From a virus: DNA of 27,459 nucleotides. The translations under genes and the position numbers were made by a program. Below the pieces are notes generated by a model that did not search any database, was not told the DNA's origin, and saw nothing but the letters and a program-made list of their open reading frames with translations. The stretch covers positions 1-27,459 of the IMG/VR virus record IMGVR_UViG_3300042319_002214; one strand, 5' to 3'. Position 1 is the first letter of the stretch; the number at the start of each line of letters is the position of its first letter. Shown here piece after piece: positions 14,623-21,884 of this stretch.

Positions 14623-14832
14623 ATGGATAAACAAAACAGACTTACCAAATGGTCGGAACTTGAACTTGGCGCCCGCTACCAATGGCTGAAAGGAGGTGTT
14701 GGTGGCCCATTTTACAAACTCGTAGAGATCAATCAAAGGCACGGTTACATCAAAATGCTGAAGGATGGCAGCGACACGTTGATTCCATTCAGGAAAGAAA
14801 CCTGGCCCAACCGCTTCCGAAAAGTGGCGTGA
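14623..14832 (+). CDS. Small hypothetical protein at head of replication operon
   Basis: A 69-aa basic protein with alternating strands (GARYQWLKGG, FYKLVEINQRHGYIKMLKDG, LIPFRKETW) that resembles a small beta-barrel; no family is recognised. The ATG at 14623 is chosen because the upstream in-frame start at 14551 would run through the palindromic operator and over the divergent gene. It ends 4 nt before the helicase gene, so it is the first gene of the replication operon. Confidence 0.68.
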   Translation: MDKQNRLTKWSELELGARYQWLKGGVGGPFYKLVEINQRHGYIKMLKDGSDTLIPFRKETWPNRFRKVA

Positions 14833-14836
14833 TTTT

Positions 14837-16201
14837 ATGGAACTCCGGCCTTACCAAAACCAGCTTGCAAACGATATCAGAGGGGCGTTCGGATCTGGAG
14901 CAAGCCGCCCGCTTGCGGTGAGCCCGACCGGCTCCGGCAAGACGGTCCTCTTTTCCTACATCACGTCCCAGGTCCTCAAGCGGGGGTCTCGCGTGATCAT
15001 CGTGGCACATCGCCGCGAAATCCTCGATCAAATCAGCGCCACTCTGAAGCGCGTTGGCGTTCCGCATGGCTTCATTCAGGCAGGTAAATCCGCGTCCACT
15101 CAGCCTGCTATGGTCGCTTCGATCCAGACCTTAGCGCGGCGCCTGGATACTATACCCGCTCCAGACCTCGTTATCATCGACGAAGCGCACCACTCGGTCT
15201 CCAAGTCCTACGTCCAGATGTTTGCGGCGTGGCCGACCGCCAAGTTTATCGGCGTGACGGCGACGCCAGAGCGCCTCGATGGCAAGGGCCTCGGGGTCAT
15301 GTTCGACCGCATGGTCATGGGTCCGTCGGTTCAGTGGCTTATCGACAACGGATTCCTCGCGCAGCCCGTGTACTACGCACCTCGTGAGGTGGTCGATCTA
15401 TCTCAGGTCCACACGATTGCCGGCGATTTCGATCGTTCTGAGACCGAGGAGATCGTCGATACGCCACGCATCACAGGCGATGCCGTGACTCATTACATAA
15501 GATTCTGTAACCGACAGCGGGCCGTCGCGTTCTGTATATCGGTCGCTCACGCTCAGCACGTCGCCGATACGTTCAACTCTTGCGGAATCCCATCTGCTAG
15601 CATCGACGGAACCCTAGATCCCGAAGTCCGAAAGCAGCGCGTTGAGGATCTGACTGCTGGGAAAATCCTGGTCCTTACCTCCTGCGAACTCATTTCCGAG
15701 GGTTTCGATCTGCCTGCCGTGAACGCGGCCATCCTGCTTCGGCCGACTCAGTCGCTATCAATGCACCTTCAGCAGGTGGGACGGGCTCTGCGGCCGTACC
15801 CGGGCAAGGCTAACGCGATCATCCTCGACCACGTCGGGAACTGTCTCCGTCATGGACTCGCTGAGCAGGAGCGCGACTGGGACCTCAGTGGACGTGAGAA
15901 GCGATTGAAGAAATCCTCCCTCGTCGAAACCAAGCAGTGCTCCAAGTGCTTCGCGATTTTTGCAGGAACCGTTTGCCCTCAGTGCGGATCACAGCGTGAG
16001 ATAGCCACTCGCGAAATCGAAGAGGTCGATGGTGAGCTTCAGCGCCTGTCGATCGAAGATATCTCCAAGAAACGCGAAGAACGCCGTGAAGAAGGCAAAT
16101 GCAAAACGCTCGACGACTTCCGAGCACTCGCCAAGCAGCGGGGATATAAGCTAGGCTGGGCCTTCTTCCGCTGGCAAGCACGTCAACGCAAATCTCTATG
16201 A
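14837..16201 (+). CDS. SF2 DEAH-type helicase with zinc-ribbon tail
   Basis: A 454-aa superfamily-2 helicase of the phage/SSL2-RecG-like type. Visible motifs: Q-like LRPYQNQL (3-10), Walker A PTGSGKT (30-36), motif Ia VAHRREIL (57-64), DEAH (115-118), motif III VTATPERL (about 136-143), domain-2 ILVLTSCELISEGFDLP (about 275-291) and motif VI QQVGRALRPY (about 311-320). A C-terminal CSKC (about 368) and CPQC (about 380) form a zinc ribbon, followed by a charged helix with KKREERREEGK. It probably unwinds or remodels forks or recombination intermediates. Its stop overlaps the nuclease start (ATGA), and the two may act together. Confidence 0.93.
   Translation: MELRPYQNQLANDIRGAFGSGASRPLAVSPTGSGKTVLFSYITSQVLKRGSRVIIVAHRREILDQISATLKRVGVPHGFIQAGKSASTQPAMVASIQTLARRLDTIPAPDLVIIDEAHHSVSKSYVQMFAAWPTAKFIGVTATPERLDGKGLGVMFDRMVMGPSVQWLIDNGFLAQPVYYAPREVVDLSQVHTIAGDFDRSETEEIVDTPRITGDAVTHYIRFCNRQRAVAFCISVAHAQHVADTFNSCGIPSASIDGTLDPEVRKQRVEDLTAGKILVLTSCELISEGFDLPAVNAAILLRPTQSLSMHLQQVGRALRPYPGKANAIILDHVGNCLRHGLAEQERDWDLSGREKRLKKSSLVETKQCSKCFAIFAGTVCPQCGSQREIATREIEEVDGELQRLSIEDISKKREERREEGKCKTLDDFRALAKQRGYKLGWAFFRWQARQRKSL
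15595..15603 (+). repeat. TGCTAGCAT site 5
   Basis: Inside the SF2 helicase gene; shares the 13-mer CATCTGCTAGCAT with site 6. Confidence 0.75.
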
Positions 16202-16569
16202 CCGAATCCGAACTCCAAGCCCTGATCCTCCGCGCCGCTGGATCTAAACCGCACGTCCGCGTCTTCCGTAATCAGGTCGGCGAGGGCTACGTCGGCCAGG
16301 CTCTACGCGATCCCGAAGGCGTCTTCCTGCGCGACGCACGTCACGTACGTATGGGCCTATTCCCCGGGTCCGGTGACCTCATCGGCTGGCGTACGCTCAC
16401 GGTGACACCCGACATGGTCGGCAAGCCGATCGCCCAATTCCTCTCCATCGAAGTAAAAACCAAAACCGGCCGGGTCCGTCCTGAGCAACAGAACTGGCTC
16501 GACCAGATCACCACAGCCGGCGGTCACGCCATCGTGGCGCGATCCGTTTCAGACACCGATAACCTATGA
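16198..16569 (+). CDS. VRR-NUC family nuclease
   Basis: A 123-aa single-domain protein. The order of motifs fits the VRR-NUC branch of the PD-(D/E)XK nucleases: early E (ESELQALIL), SGDLIGW with the metal-binding Asp (about 59-65), then FLSIEVKTKTG with E-x-K (about 80-90), then RPEQQNWLDQITTAGG, where Q forms part of the active-site helix. Known members cleave structured DNA such as flaps and Holliday junctions. Coupled by overlap to the helicase upstream and to a small gene downstream, it likely serves phage recombination or fork processing. Activity itself is inferred from the motif pattern. Confidence 0.87.
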   Translation: MTESELQALILRAAGSKPHVRVFRNQVGEGYVGQALRDPEGVFLRDARHVRMGLFPGSGDLIGWRTLTVTPDMVGKPIAQFLSIEVKTKTGRVRPEQQNWLDQITTAGGHAIVARSVSDTDNL

Positions 16570-16778
16570 GCCATCAACCACCAGAAATCCGCGCAGCTGC
16601 TATCACGCAGGCCCTACACGGTCAGGCAGCACCCGAACACCTCTCACCGGAAGGTAAGTACCGCTTCTACGAACGCCTCGGAATGCTCTGCGGCACCGCG
16701 CAGGCGACCGAGAGCCAGATCCGCATCGCGCTCCTGGAGGCGACGGAATACGACCTGAACAGCGACAGCGAACCCTGA
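16566..16778 (+). CDS. Small helical hypothetical protein
   Basis: A 70-aa soluble, helical, Ala-rich protein (QPPEIRAAAITQALHG, then EGKYRFYERLGMLCG and SQIRIALLEATEYDLN). No family recognised. The ATGA overlap with the nuclease gene indicates that it belongs to the replication operon and is translated with it; 66 nt separate it from the next gene. Confidence 0.65.
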   Translation: MSHQPPEIRAAAITQALHGQAAPEHLSPEGKYRFYERLGMLCGTAQATESQIRIALLEATEYDLNSDSEP

Positions 16779-16844
16779 AAGTGTCCCCTCTTTTTGGACT
16801 GCAACTTAATCCCACCATTTCCGTGCAGTACGCGACTATCTCCT

Positions 16845-17093
16845 ATGACACGTGATCAAATCGCAGACATAAACCCTGACCTCCTGCTGATGGACGGCTT
16901 CGACGACTGCATCCTCGGCGTCGCCAGCCGATTCGGATCGGAAGCATTCGTGATCTACGACTACGACAAAGTCATCGCTCAACTGGAATCCTACGGCATG
17001 ACCTACGAGGAAGCCGTCGAGTTCCACGAGTTCAACCAACTCGGTGCCTACGTCGGCGATCACACGCCAGCCTTTATGACAACCACTCCTTAA
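16845..17093 (+). CDS. Conserved small acidic phage protein
   Basis: An 82-aa acidic protein. The segment DGFDDCILGVASRFG, then AFVIYDYDKVIAQLESYGMTYEEA, then EFNQLGAYVGDHTPAF matches a small family common in phages (G-x-A-x-R-(F/Y)-G ... YD-x-x-KVI ... EFN-x-x-GA-x-x-G-x-x-TP-x-F); I know no function for it. The ATG at 16845 is used because a TTG at 16794 adds residues without family resemblance. It lies between the nuclease and the primase-helicase, 21 nt before the latter. Confidence 0.78.
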   Translation: MTRDQIADINPDLLLMDGFDDCILGVASRFGSEAFVIYDYDKVIAQLESYGMTYEEAVEFHEFNQLGAYVGDHTPAFMTTTP

Positions 17094-17114
17094 CCTCACT
17101 CACTCACTACAAGC

Positions 17115-19334
17115 ATGACCCTCACAGAACTCTCGGACGCCCTCTCCGTCCGAGTCGCAGAACTCTGCTCTCAACTCCTACCCGCCGGCCGTCAGGTCGG
17201 CCCCCAGTGGATCGTCGGCAACGTCTTCGGCGACGCAGGCGACTCTCTCTACGTCGAACTCTCCGGCCCTAAGCAGGGCCTCTGGTACGACCACGCCGCT
17301 GGTCAGGGCGGCGATCTCCTCGAACTCATCGGCCAGCACCACGTCTACTCCAAGGCGCAGTCCGCCCAGTGGGCCCGCGAATTCCTCGGTATCCGCGACG
17401 ATTACCAACCTGAGCCTCGCCGCTTCGATCCCCTAAAACACGGCCACCGCAACGACGCCTCGCAGCCATACCGATACGGCTCCGCTGCCTGGCCATATCC
17501 CGACGCCGACGGCGCTATCTACGCCTACGTCGTCCGATTCGACCTCCCCGACGGCTCCAAGGACGTCCGGCCCCTCCGCTTCCTACCCCCTGAAAACCAG
17601 CCGCCGGACCCCCTGAACCCACGCCACTGGCGCTGGAAGGGCTGGACCAGTCCCGAATCCGTCCCCCTATTCAACCTCCACCTCCTCGCACGGCGCCCAA
17701 CCGACCCGGTTCTTATCGTCGAGGGTGAGAAAACCGCCATCGCGGCCTCGAAACTCTTCCCGTCCCACGTCGTTATCACCTGGCAGGGCGGCTCCAAACG
17801 TATCCAGCGGGCCGCTATCGACCCACTCCTGACCCGCGATACCCCCGTAATCCTCTGGCCCGACGCCGATAAACCCGGTCGCGACGCCATGATCTACCTC
17901 AAGGCACGCCTCCCCGCCTCCCGCCTCGTCCACCTCCCCGATACGCTCCCCGATGGCTGGGATCTCGCCGACCCGATCCCGTCTGACGTATCCATCCAGG
18001 GCCTCCTCGACGCCGCTGGCGATCCACCGCGACCCGTTCAGGCTGAACCCGTACCGGCTGCGGCTAACCCGCTCGACGATCTCCACTACGATCCGAACTC
18101 CGGCCAGTGGTGGACCCGCAACGCGTGGGGCGATTACGCCCAGATCAACGGCGACCGCGCCCGCACGTTCCTCCTCGAATCCGGTGTGTCCCACGTTAAG
18201 GACGAAACCGGCACCTCCGAGGTCGATCGCCAGCTCCTGCGCCGCACCCGCGATACCCTCATCGAATACGCCGGTCCACTCGCCGGCCACCGCGCTGGCC
18301 TCTACGGAACGATCCTCGTCACCCGCTCCGTCGTCCCACTCCCGGGCGCCCCTGGCGACTGCGCCCGTATCCTGACCTACATCCATAACCTCCTGGATCA
18401 GAACGACGACCAATACTGGCGCCTCATCTACTGGCTCGCGCTCCGCCGGCAGGCTGTCCTGACAGGCACCTGGCGATCCAGTCAGGCCCTCGCCCTTGTA
18501 GGACCCGCCGCCTGCGGTAAGTCCTTCCTCCAGTCAGCCGTCATCACGCCACTCCTCGGCGGCCGCATCGCAAAACCCTACCGCTATATGTCCGGCGCGA
18601 CCGATTTCAACGGCGACCTCTTCGCATCCGAGCACCTGGCAATCGAAGACGAGGCGCCCGGCCGCGACATCCACTCCCGCCGCGCTCTGGGTTCCAACAT
18701 CAAATCCATGCTCTTCGCCCAGAATCAGTCCTGCCACCCCAAGAACCGCCAAGCCATCACCCTCCGCCCCATCTGGGCCATGTCCATCTCCCTGAACGAC
18801 GAGCCCGAAAACCTCCAAGTCCTCCCCCCGCTCGACCCGTCTCTACTCGACAAGCTCATCATCCTCCGCTGCGTCCGCCATACCCTCCCCTGGCCCGGCG
18901 ACGAAATCACCGTCCTTAAGGACATCCTCCAGTCCGAACTCCAGCCCTTCGCCCACTACCTCGACGGCCTCGTCGTGCCTGAGCACCTCGTCGAACCCCG
19001 CTGCGGCCTGAAAGCCTACCAGCACCCGGCCATCCTCGAAGAACTCATGCAGCTCTCCCCGGAGCATCAGCTCGTCGGTCTCATCGACACCGTGATCTTC
19101 GAGAAGGAATTCCTCATCTGGCGAGGTACAGCTGCCGACCTCGAAACCGCCCTACGCGATTCTAAGTACGCCCGGGAGGCTGACCGGCTTTTCCGGTTCA
19201 ACACCGCGTGCGGCGTCTACCTCGCTCGTCTGCACGAGCAGGATCCTGAGCGCATCTCGAAGACAAAATCCAACGGGAAGGTCCGCTGGGCAATTTCTCC
19301 TCCAGCTGGGTCAGATGCCACGGCGTGGGTGTAA
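17115..19334 (+). CDS. TOPRIM primase-helicase
   Basis: A 739-aa replication protein. Residues 1-95 resemble the N-terminal DNA-binding part of phage primases (GLWYDHAAGQGGDLLELI) but without the usual zinc cysteines. A TOPRIM domain follows: VLIVEGEKTA (about 199-208, catalytic Glu) and ILWPDADKPGRD (about 246-257, Asp pair). The C-terminal half is a P-loop helicase: LVGPAACGKS (about 461-470), LAIEDEA (about 511-517) and SISLNDEPEN (sensor-1-like Asn), the layout of SF3-like or DUF5906-type helicases. It would open the origin and prime synthesis. Codon third positions are overwhelmingly C, stronger than in the packaging genes on the same strand. No Shine-Dalgarno sequence precedes the ATG. 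Confidence 0.88.
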   Translation: MTLTELSDALSVRVAELCSQLLPAGRQVGPQWIVGNVFGDAGDSLYVELSGPKQGLWYDHAAGQGGDLLELIGQHHVYSKAQSAQWAREFLGIRDDYQPEPRRFDPLKHGHRNDASQPYRYGSAAWPYPDADGAIYAYVVRFDLPDGSKDVRPLRFLPPENQPPDPLNPRHWRWKGWTSPESVPLFNLHLLARRPTDPVLIVEGEKTAIAASKLFPSHVVITWQGGSKRIQRAAIDPLLTRDTPVILWPDADKPGRDAMIYLKARLPASRLVHLPDTLPDGWDLADPIPSDVSIQGLLDAAGDPPRPVQAEPVPAAANPLDDLHYDPNSGQWWTRNAWGDYAQINGDRARTFLLESGVSHVKDETGTSEVDRQLLRRTRDTLIEYAGPLAGHRAGLYGTILVTRSVVPLPGAPGDCARILTYIHNLLDQNDDQYWRLIYWLALRRQAVLTGTWRSSQALALVGPAACGKSFLQSAVITPLLGGRIAKPYRYMSGATDFNGDLFASEHLAIEDEAPGRDIHSRRALGSNIKSMLFAQNQSCHPKNRQAITLRPIWAMSISLNDEPENLQVLPPLDPSLLDKLIILRCVRHTLPWPGDEITVLKDILQSELQPFAHYLDGLVVPEHLVEPRCGLKAYQHPAILEELMQLSPEHQLVGLIDTVIFEKEFLIWRGTAADLETALRDSKYAREADRLFRFNTACGVYLARLHEQDPERISKTKSNGKVRWAISPPAGSDATAWV

Positions 19335-19965
19335 AAACTGAAGAATAGGGTGAGGGTGTGTTAGGGGTGCAGTGAGGGTTTGCTGGACCCTCCTACTCCG
19401 TTTGACCCCTGTAAACAGGGCTTCGAATGAGTTCGACATGAAAATGGTAGGGGGGTGTGAGGGTATGCTCCAAATTCCTGGCGGCGGCGGGCGGCGGCTT
19501 CTGGAGGCTGGCAGACGGTCTGCGGCGCCACTGGAGAATTGTTCAACCATCAATATCAGTTATACCCCTCTACCCTCCCCTAGAAAGAACGGAATATTAA
19601 GAAAGGCCAATGAACAGGGGTCGAAAACGCAGGGTGAGGGTCGGGCTGTACCCCTACTAGACCCCCTACCCCCCCTCCCCTGGTAAAGCGGTTTATGTAG
19701 GTTCGGAAAATGGCCTAGGTATTGGAGAGGGGGACCCGTGGTTGATCGGTGGCGGGGAGTGGTTCCCACCCCACCCACCCCGTGGGGACGGGCCAGCCTC
19801 TAAGGTATCTTTTATTGTCACCACCGCCGGGCACGCACCCACCCGGTCGGCGCTGCGTCATCACGCCAGGTGCGCGGCTGCAGCCGGTGGCCGGTGGCCA
19901 TCAGTCCGAGGTGAGCGCCAGGGGGAGTTGGTACCTTGTATGGCAAGGTACGATAATGCATATTA
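19335..19965. other. Gene-free stretch; candidate replication or control region
   Basis: About 630 bp follow the primase-helicase with no convincing gene on either strand. They hold four direct copies of GTGAGGGT (19350-19357, 19372-19379, 19457-19464, 19634-19641), two opposite-strand copies of the core GAGGGT (19387-19392, 19572-19577), palindromes CCCTG-TAAA-CAGGG (19407-19420) and GCAGAC-G-GTCTGC (19511-19523), an A+T-rich patch near 19545-19565 and 19590-19610, and G-runs on the plus strand right after a C-rich gene. Direct repeats plus A+T patches beside a primase gene suggest an origin; this is inference. Confidence 0.45.
19685..19697 (+). repeat. AAAGCGGTTTATG repeat, copy 1
   Basis: Identical 13-mer to 20396-20408. 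This copy lies in the gene-free stretch after the primase-helicase. Confidence 0.7.
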
Positions 19966-19967
19966 TC
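19931..19967. promoter_or_regulatory. Two adjacent perfect inverted repeats with promoter-like boxes
   Basis: GTACCTTG-TATGG-CAAGGTAC (19931-19951) is directly followed by GATAAT-GCAT-ATTATC (19952-19967). On the plus strand TTGGTA (19928-19933) and GATAAT (19952-19957) stand 18 bp apart, like -35 and -10 boxes, with the first palindrome filling the spacer as an operator would. On the minus strand both hairpins lie at the stop codon of the gene at 19966-20310 and could end or protect its transcript. Confidence 0.55.
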
Positions 19968-20310
19968 AGACTGTGTCCTGGTCCGGGAGGTCGGAGCCAG
20001 GGGAGACATCGAGCAGGAGCGCTTGGCGTTTTCCGCCAGGTGCGGAGGCCGGCCGCTTCGGCATCGCTAAAAGGTCCATCAGCTGGTCTCGGAGTTTGAC
20101 GGAGGCGCCGACCAGAGACGCACGGTGGGCAGGATCTAGACCAGGAGCGCTTGCTTCTTGATGCACCACCTCAAGCTCGCGCCTGGCGCTGAGAACCATC
20201 CGGCCGGGAAGAGTCAACCGCGCGGCCGAGAGGATCGCCTGATTCCGCTTATCCCTCCTGGCCAGGCTCTGCGGGCTTGCGTTGGGGGCTACCGATTCGA
20301 GCTCTGACAT
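19966..20310 (-). CDS. Isolated minus-strand gene, hypothetical
   Basis: A 114-aa protein encoded against the direction of its neighbours. Residues 15-85 are helical with good amphipathic spacing (RDKRNQAILSAARLTLP, VVHQEASAPGLDPAHRASLV, SVKLRDQLMDLLAMPKRP) and the tail is Gly/Pro/Asp-rich. This composition looks natural, while the overlapping plus-strand frames give implausible Arg/Ser/Gly-rich products. No family recognised; a small helix-turn-helix or small-terminase-type protein is a weak possibility based only on size and helix content. No Shine-Dalgarno sequence is seen; TTGAAA lies about 30 nt upstream as a possible -35 box. Hairpins lie right after its stop codon. Confidence 0.5.
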   Translation of the reverse strand: MSELESVAPNASPQSLARRDKRNQAILSAARLTLPGRMVLSARRELEVVHQEASAPGLDPAHRASLVGASVKLRDQLMDLLAMPKRPASAPGGKRQALLLDVSPGSDLPDQDTV

Positions 20311-20395
20311 GGACAGACAATGACTGACAGCGTGGTGATTTCAACCAATGTTTGCCGAGGTTTTCTTAAAGAACTGCGCGCCAGGCTTGACACGG

Positions 20396-20408
20396 AAAGC
20401 GGTTTATG
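20396..20408 (+). promoter_or_regulatory. AAAGCGGTTTATG repeat, copy 2
   Basis: Second exact copy of the 13-mer, 44 nt before the first plus-strand accessory gene (20453), preceded by TTGACA (20387-20392). Placement suggests a promoter or operator for the accessory operon. Confidence 0.55.
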
Positions 20409-20452
20409 CCACCTTGGCGACTCAGTCTCAGTTAAATCAAAAAAAAAACACG

Positions 20453-20707
20453 ATGAATCACTCAACCTTCGGCCCCTGGACATTTGACTTTGACGGCTAC
20501 GTCAGCGCGCCAGGCGGGCTTATCTGCGAGGTAATGAAATCCGCCACCGACCGCGAGACCGAAGCCAACGGCCGCTTGATCGCCTCGGCGCCGGATATGC
20601 TCGCAGCGCTTGAGCGTTTGACGCATCCCATGGCAGACGATGAAGACCTGGCGAACGCTCACGCTGTCATCGCTCGGGCCCTGGGAACCAAACTGGCCAA
20701 AGTATGA
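20453..20707 (+). CDS. Small conserved protein with ANxRLIAxAPDMLAALE motif
   Basis: An 84-aa protein. After an aromatic N-terminus (FGPWTFDFDGYVSAP) it carries EANGRLIASAPDMLAALERL, a motif widespread in small phage and plasmid proteins of unknown function; a second gene here (22934-23251) has the same motif. ATG 20453 is chosen over 20348 because the longer form would translate the promoter-like region and an A-run. It is the first gene of the accessory operon and overlaps the next start (ATGA). Confidence 0.75.
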   Translation: MNHSTFGPWTFDFDGYVSAPGGLICEVMKSATDRETEANGRLIASAPDMLAALERLTHPMADDEDLANAHAVIARALGTKLAKV

Positions 20708-20808
20708 AACCCGCCACCCGCCGACGTGTTTGCCAGGCGCTCTTCGCCCTGGCTCTTCTCGCCCTGGTCATCGCCCAGGGTTTACTTGAAATCAACCCCA
20801 ACCACTAA
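20704..20808 (+). CDS. 34-aa single-span membrane peptide
   Basis: A very short frame starting in an ATGA overlap with the gene before and ending 1 nt before the next start. It has a basic N-terminus (MKPATRRRVC), one hydrophobic segment (ALFALALLALVIAQGLL) and a short polar tail, a classic single-span peptide with the N-terminus inside. The junctions on both sides make it likely to be translated. Possible roles, such as a small toxin-like or superinfection-exclusion peptide, cannot be decided from sequence. Confidence 0.58.
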   Translation: MKPATRRRVCQALFALALLALVIAQGLLEINPNH

Positions 20809-20809
20809 C

Positions 20810-21031
20810 ATGAAACTCCTATACGTAATCCTAGACTCACACGGACCCACGACCTACCACGGCAGCAAAGCAGCCACCGCCCTGGACGTGGTCTATCGCT
20901 TGGGCGCTGACTTACCCCGCAGCCTGTCAGGCTCTGAAATCGTCGCGGCGCTTACCCGAGCGCCCCGCCTGTGGATTATGACCGCCACCGGCCGAGAGGT
21001 TGCCGTCCGATGCGACGAGGTGGACCGATGA
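20810..21031 (+). CDS. Small hypothetical protein
   Basis: A 73-aa protein with an alternating strand/helix pattern (KLLYVILDSHG, SKAATALDVVYRLGADLP, SEIVAALTRAPRLWIMTATGREVAVRCDE). No family recognised. The ATG at 20810 lies 1 nt after the stop of the membrane peptide and its stop overlaps the next start (ATGA), so it is part of the same translational chain. Confidence 0.65.
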   Translation: MKLLYVILDSHGPTTYHGSKAATALDVVYRLGADLPRSLSGSEIVAALTRAPRLWIMTATGREVAVRCDEVDR

Positions 21032-21228
21032 AGACCGTAACAGTAAACCGCGATCCTTTCGCCAGGTGCGAGACTGTCCGACGCGTCGTGAAGACAGACG
21101 TGGAATGCGCGGGCTGCGCCAGGCGTGCCCGGTTTCAATACGGCCGGTTATCCGACGGAATCCGAACCCAGGTGCACTGGTCGCCGGTCCTGGTCTGCGG
21201 GCTGTCGTGCCTCCGAGGTGTTGAATGA
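21028..21228 (+). CDS. Small zinc-finger-like protein
   Basis: A 66-aa basic protein with CAGC (about 27-30) and CGLSC near residues 57-61, a four-cysteine arrangement typical of small treble-clef or ribbon zinc proteins, with the basic strand RRARFQYGRLSDG between them. Similar small proteins (C-x2-C ... F-x-Y ... C-x2/3-C) are common in phages; DNA, RNA or protein binding are all possible. Starts within the stop of the previous gene (ATGA). Confidence 0.7.
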   Translation: MKTVTVNRDPFARCETVRRVVKTDVECAGCARRARFQYGRLSDGIRTQVHWSPVLVCGLSCLRGVE

Positions 21229-21282
21229 CCCGGCGGCGTTCTGTGTGACAGACGGAGCGCCTGCGGATCAGTCGATCCAATT

Positions 21283-21540
21283 ATGAAATACACTCACACC
21301 GCCAGAATATTCCAGGAGGCCGACGGCTTCCATTGGAGCCCTGAGTCTCTGCCATACCTCGACGCCCGAGGCTCTGCCTTTGGCTCACGCTCCGAGGCGC
21401 TCCGGTCCGCTTATGGCCATGGATACACCCACGCCGTCGGCTCAGCGATCAAGCGCCGCCGCACGATTGCCGGGCTTGTCGCCCTCGACGAGCACCACCA
21501 CACCGACCACGCCCGGGCCATGGAAGGGAGGCCGCTGTGA
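21283..21540 (+). CDS. Small hypothetical protein
   Basis: An 85-aa protein rich in His, Ala and Arg, with an aromatic start (YTHTARIFQEADGFHWSP), a helix (GSRSEALRSAYGHGYTHAVGSAIKRRR) and a His-rich end (DEHHHTDHARAMEG) that might bind metal. No family recognised. It follows a 54-nt gap and overlaps the next gene by GTGA. Confidence 0.62.
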   Translation: MKYTHTARIFQEADGFHWSPESLPYLDARGSAFGSRSEALRSAYGHGYTHAVGSAIKRRRTIAGLVALDEHHHTDHARAMEGRPL

Positions 21541-21884
21541 ATTGGTTTATCCTCAGCGACCAGAACGGCGCTGAACTCAGCCGACACCGCACGCTACTGC
21601 GCGCAGTTGAGGCCCAGGAGGCCAGCACGCAGCCGGTGACGATTAGCGGCACGCAGCCGATCGACATTCAGGACTTGGTCATCGCAGCCGAGATCCTCCA
21701 AACCGCCCAGGAGCGCTTGGGATTTAAACTCTACGAACTCCGGAACTATTGGCACGGAATGCGCCTCGGGACCTACGCGACCCGAGCCGGAGCCGAGGCC
21801 GCCCTGGCCGACCAGGTGGCGCTCGATCCTGCGAACCGGATTAACTGCGGCGTTGAGGTGGTTCGCCAGGAGGTTTCCCGATGA
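21537..21884 (+). CDS. Hypothetical protein, GTG start
   Basis: A 115-aa protein starting with GTG inside the stop of the previous gene (GTGA), with a strand-rich N-terminus (NWFILSDQNGAEL), a helix (IQDLVIAAEILQTAQERLG) and a second strand-helix unit (FKLYELRNYWHGMRLGTYATRAGAEAALADQ). The two units look like weakly similar halves. No family recognised. The stop overlaps the next start (ATGA). Confidence 0.65.
   Translation: MNWFILSDQNGAELSRHRTLLRAVEAQEASTQPVTISGTQPIDIQDLVIAAEILQTAQERLGFKLYELRNYWHGMRLGTYATRAGAEAALADQVALDPANRINCGVEVVRQEVSR

Noticed and set aside
17667-18413. Minus-strand frame (248 codons) opposite the primase-helicase
   Set aside because: Gly/Val/Glu-rich product mirrors the C-rich codons of the real gene; no start signal or family character.
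19372-20161. Plus-strand frames of 70-139 codons in the gene-free stretch
   Set aside because: Products are Arg/Gly/Pro/Ser-rich without helices or motifs and cross palindromes; the minus-strand gene at 19966-20310 is more natural.
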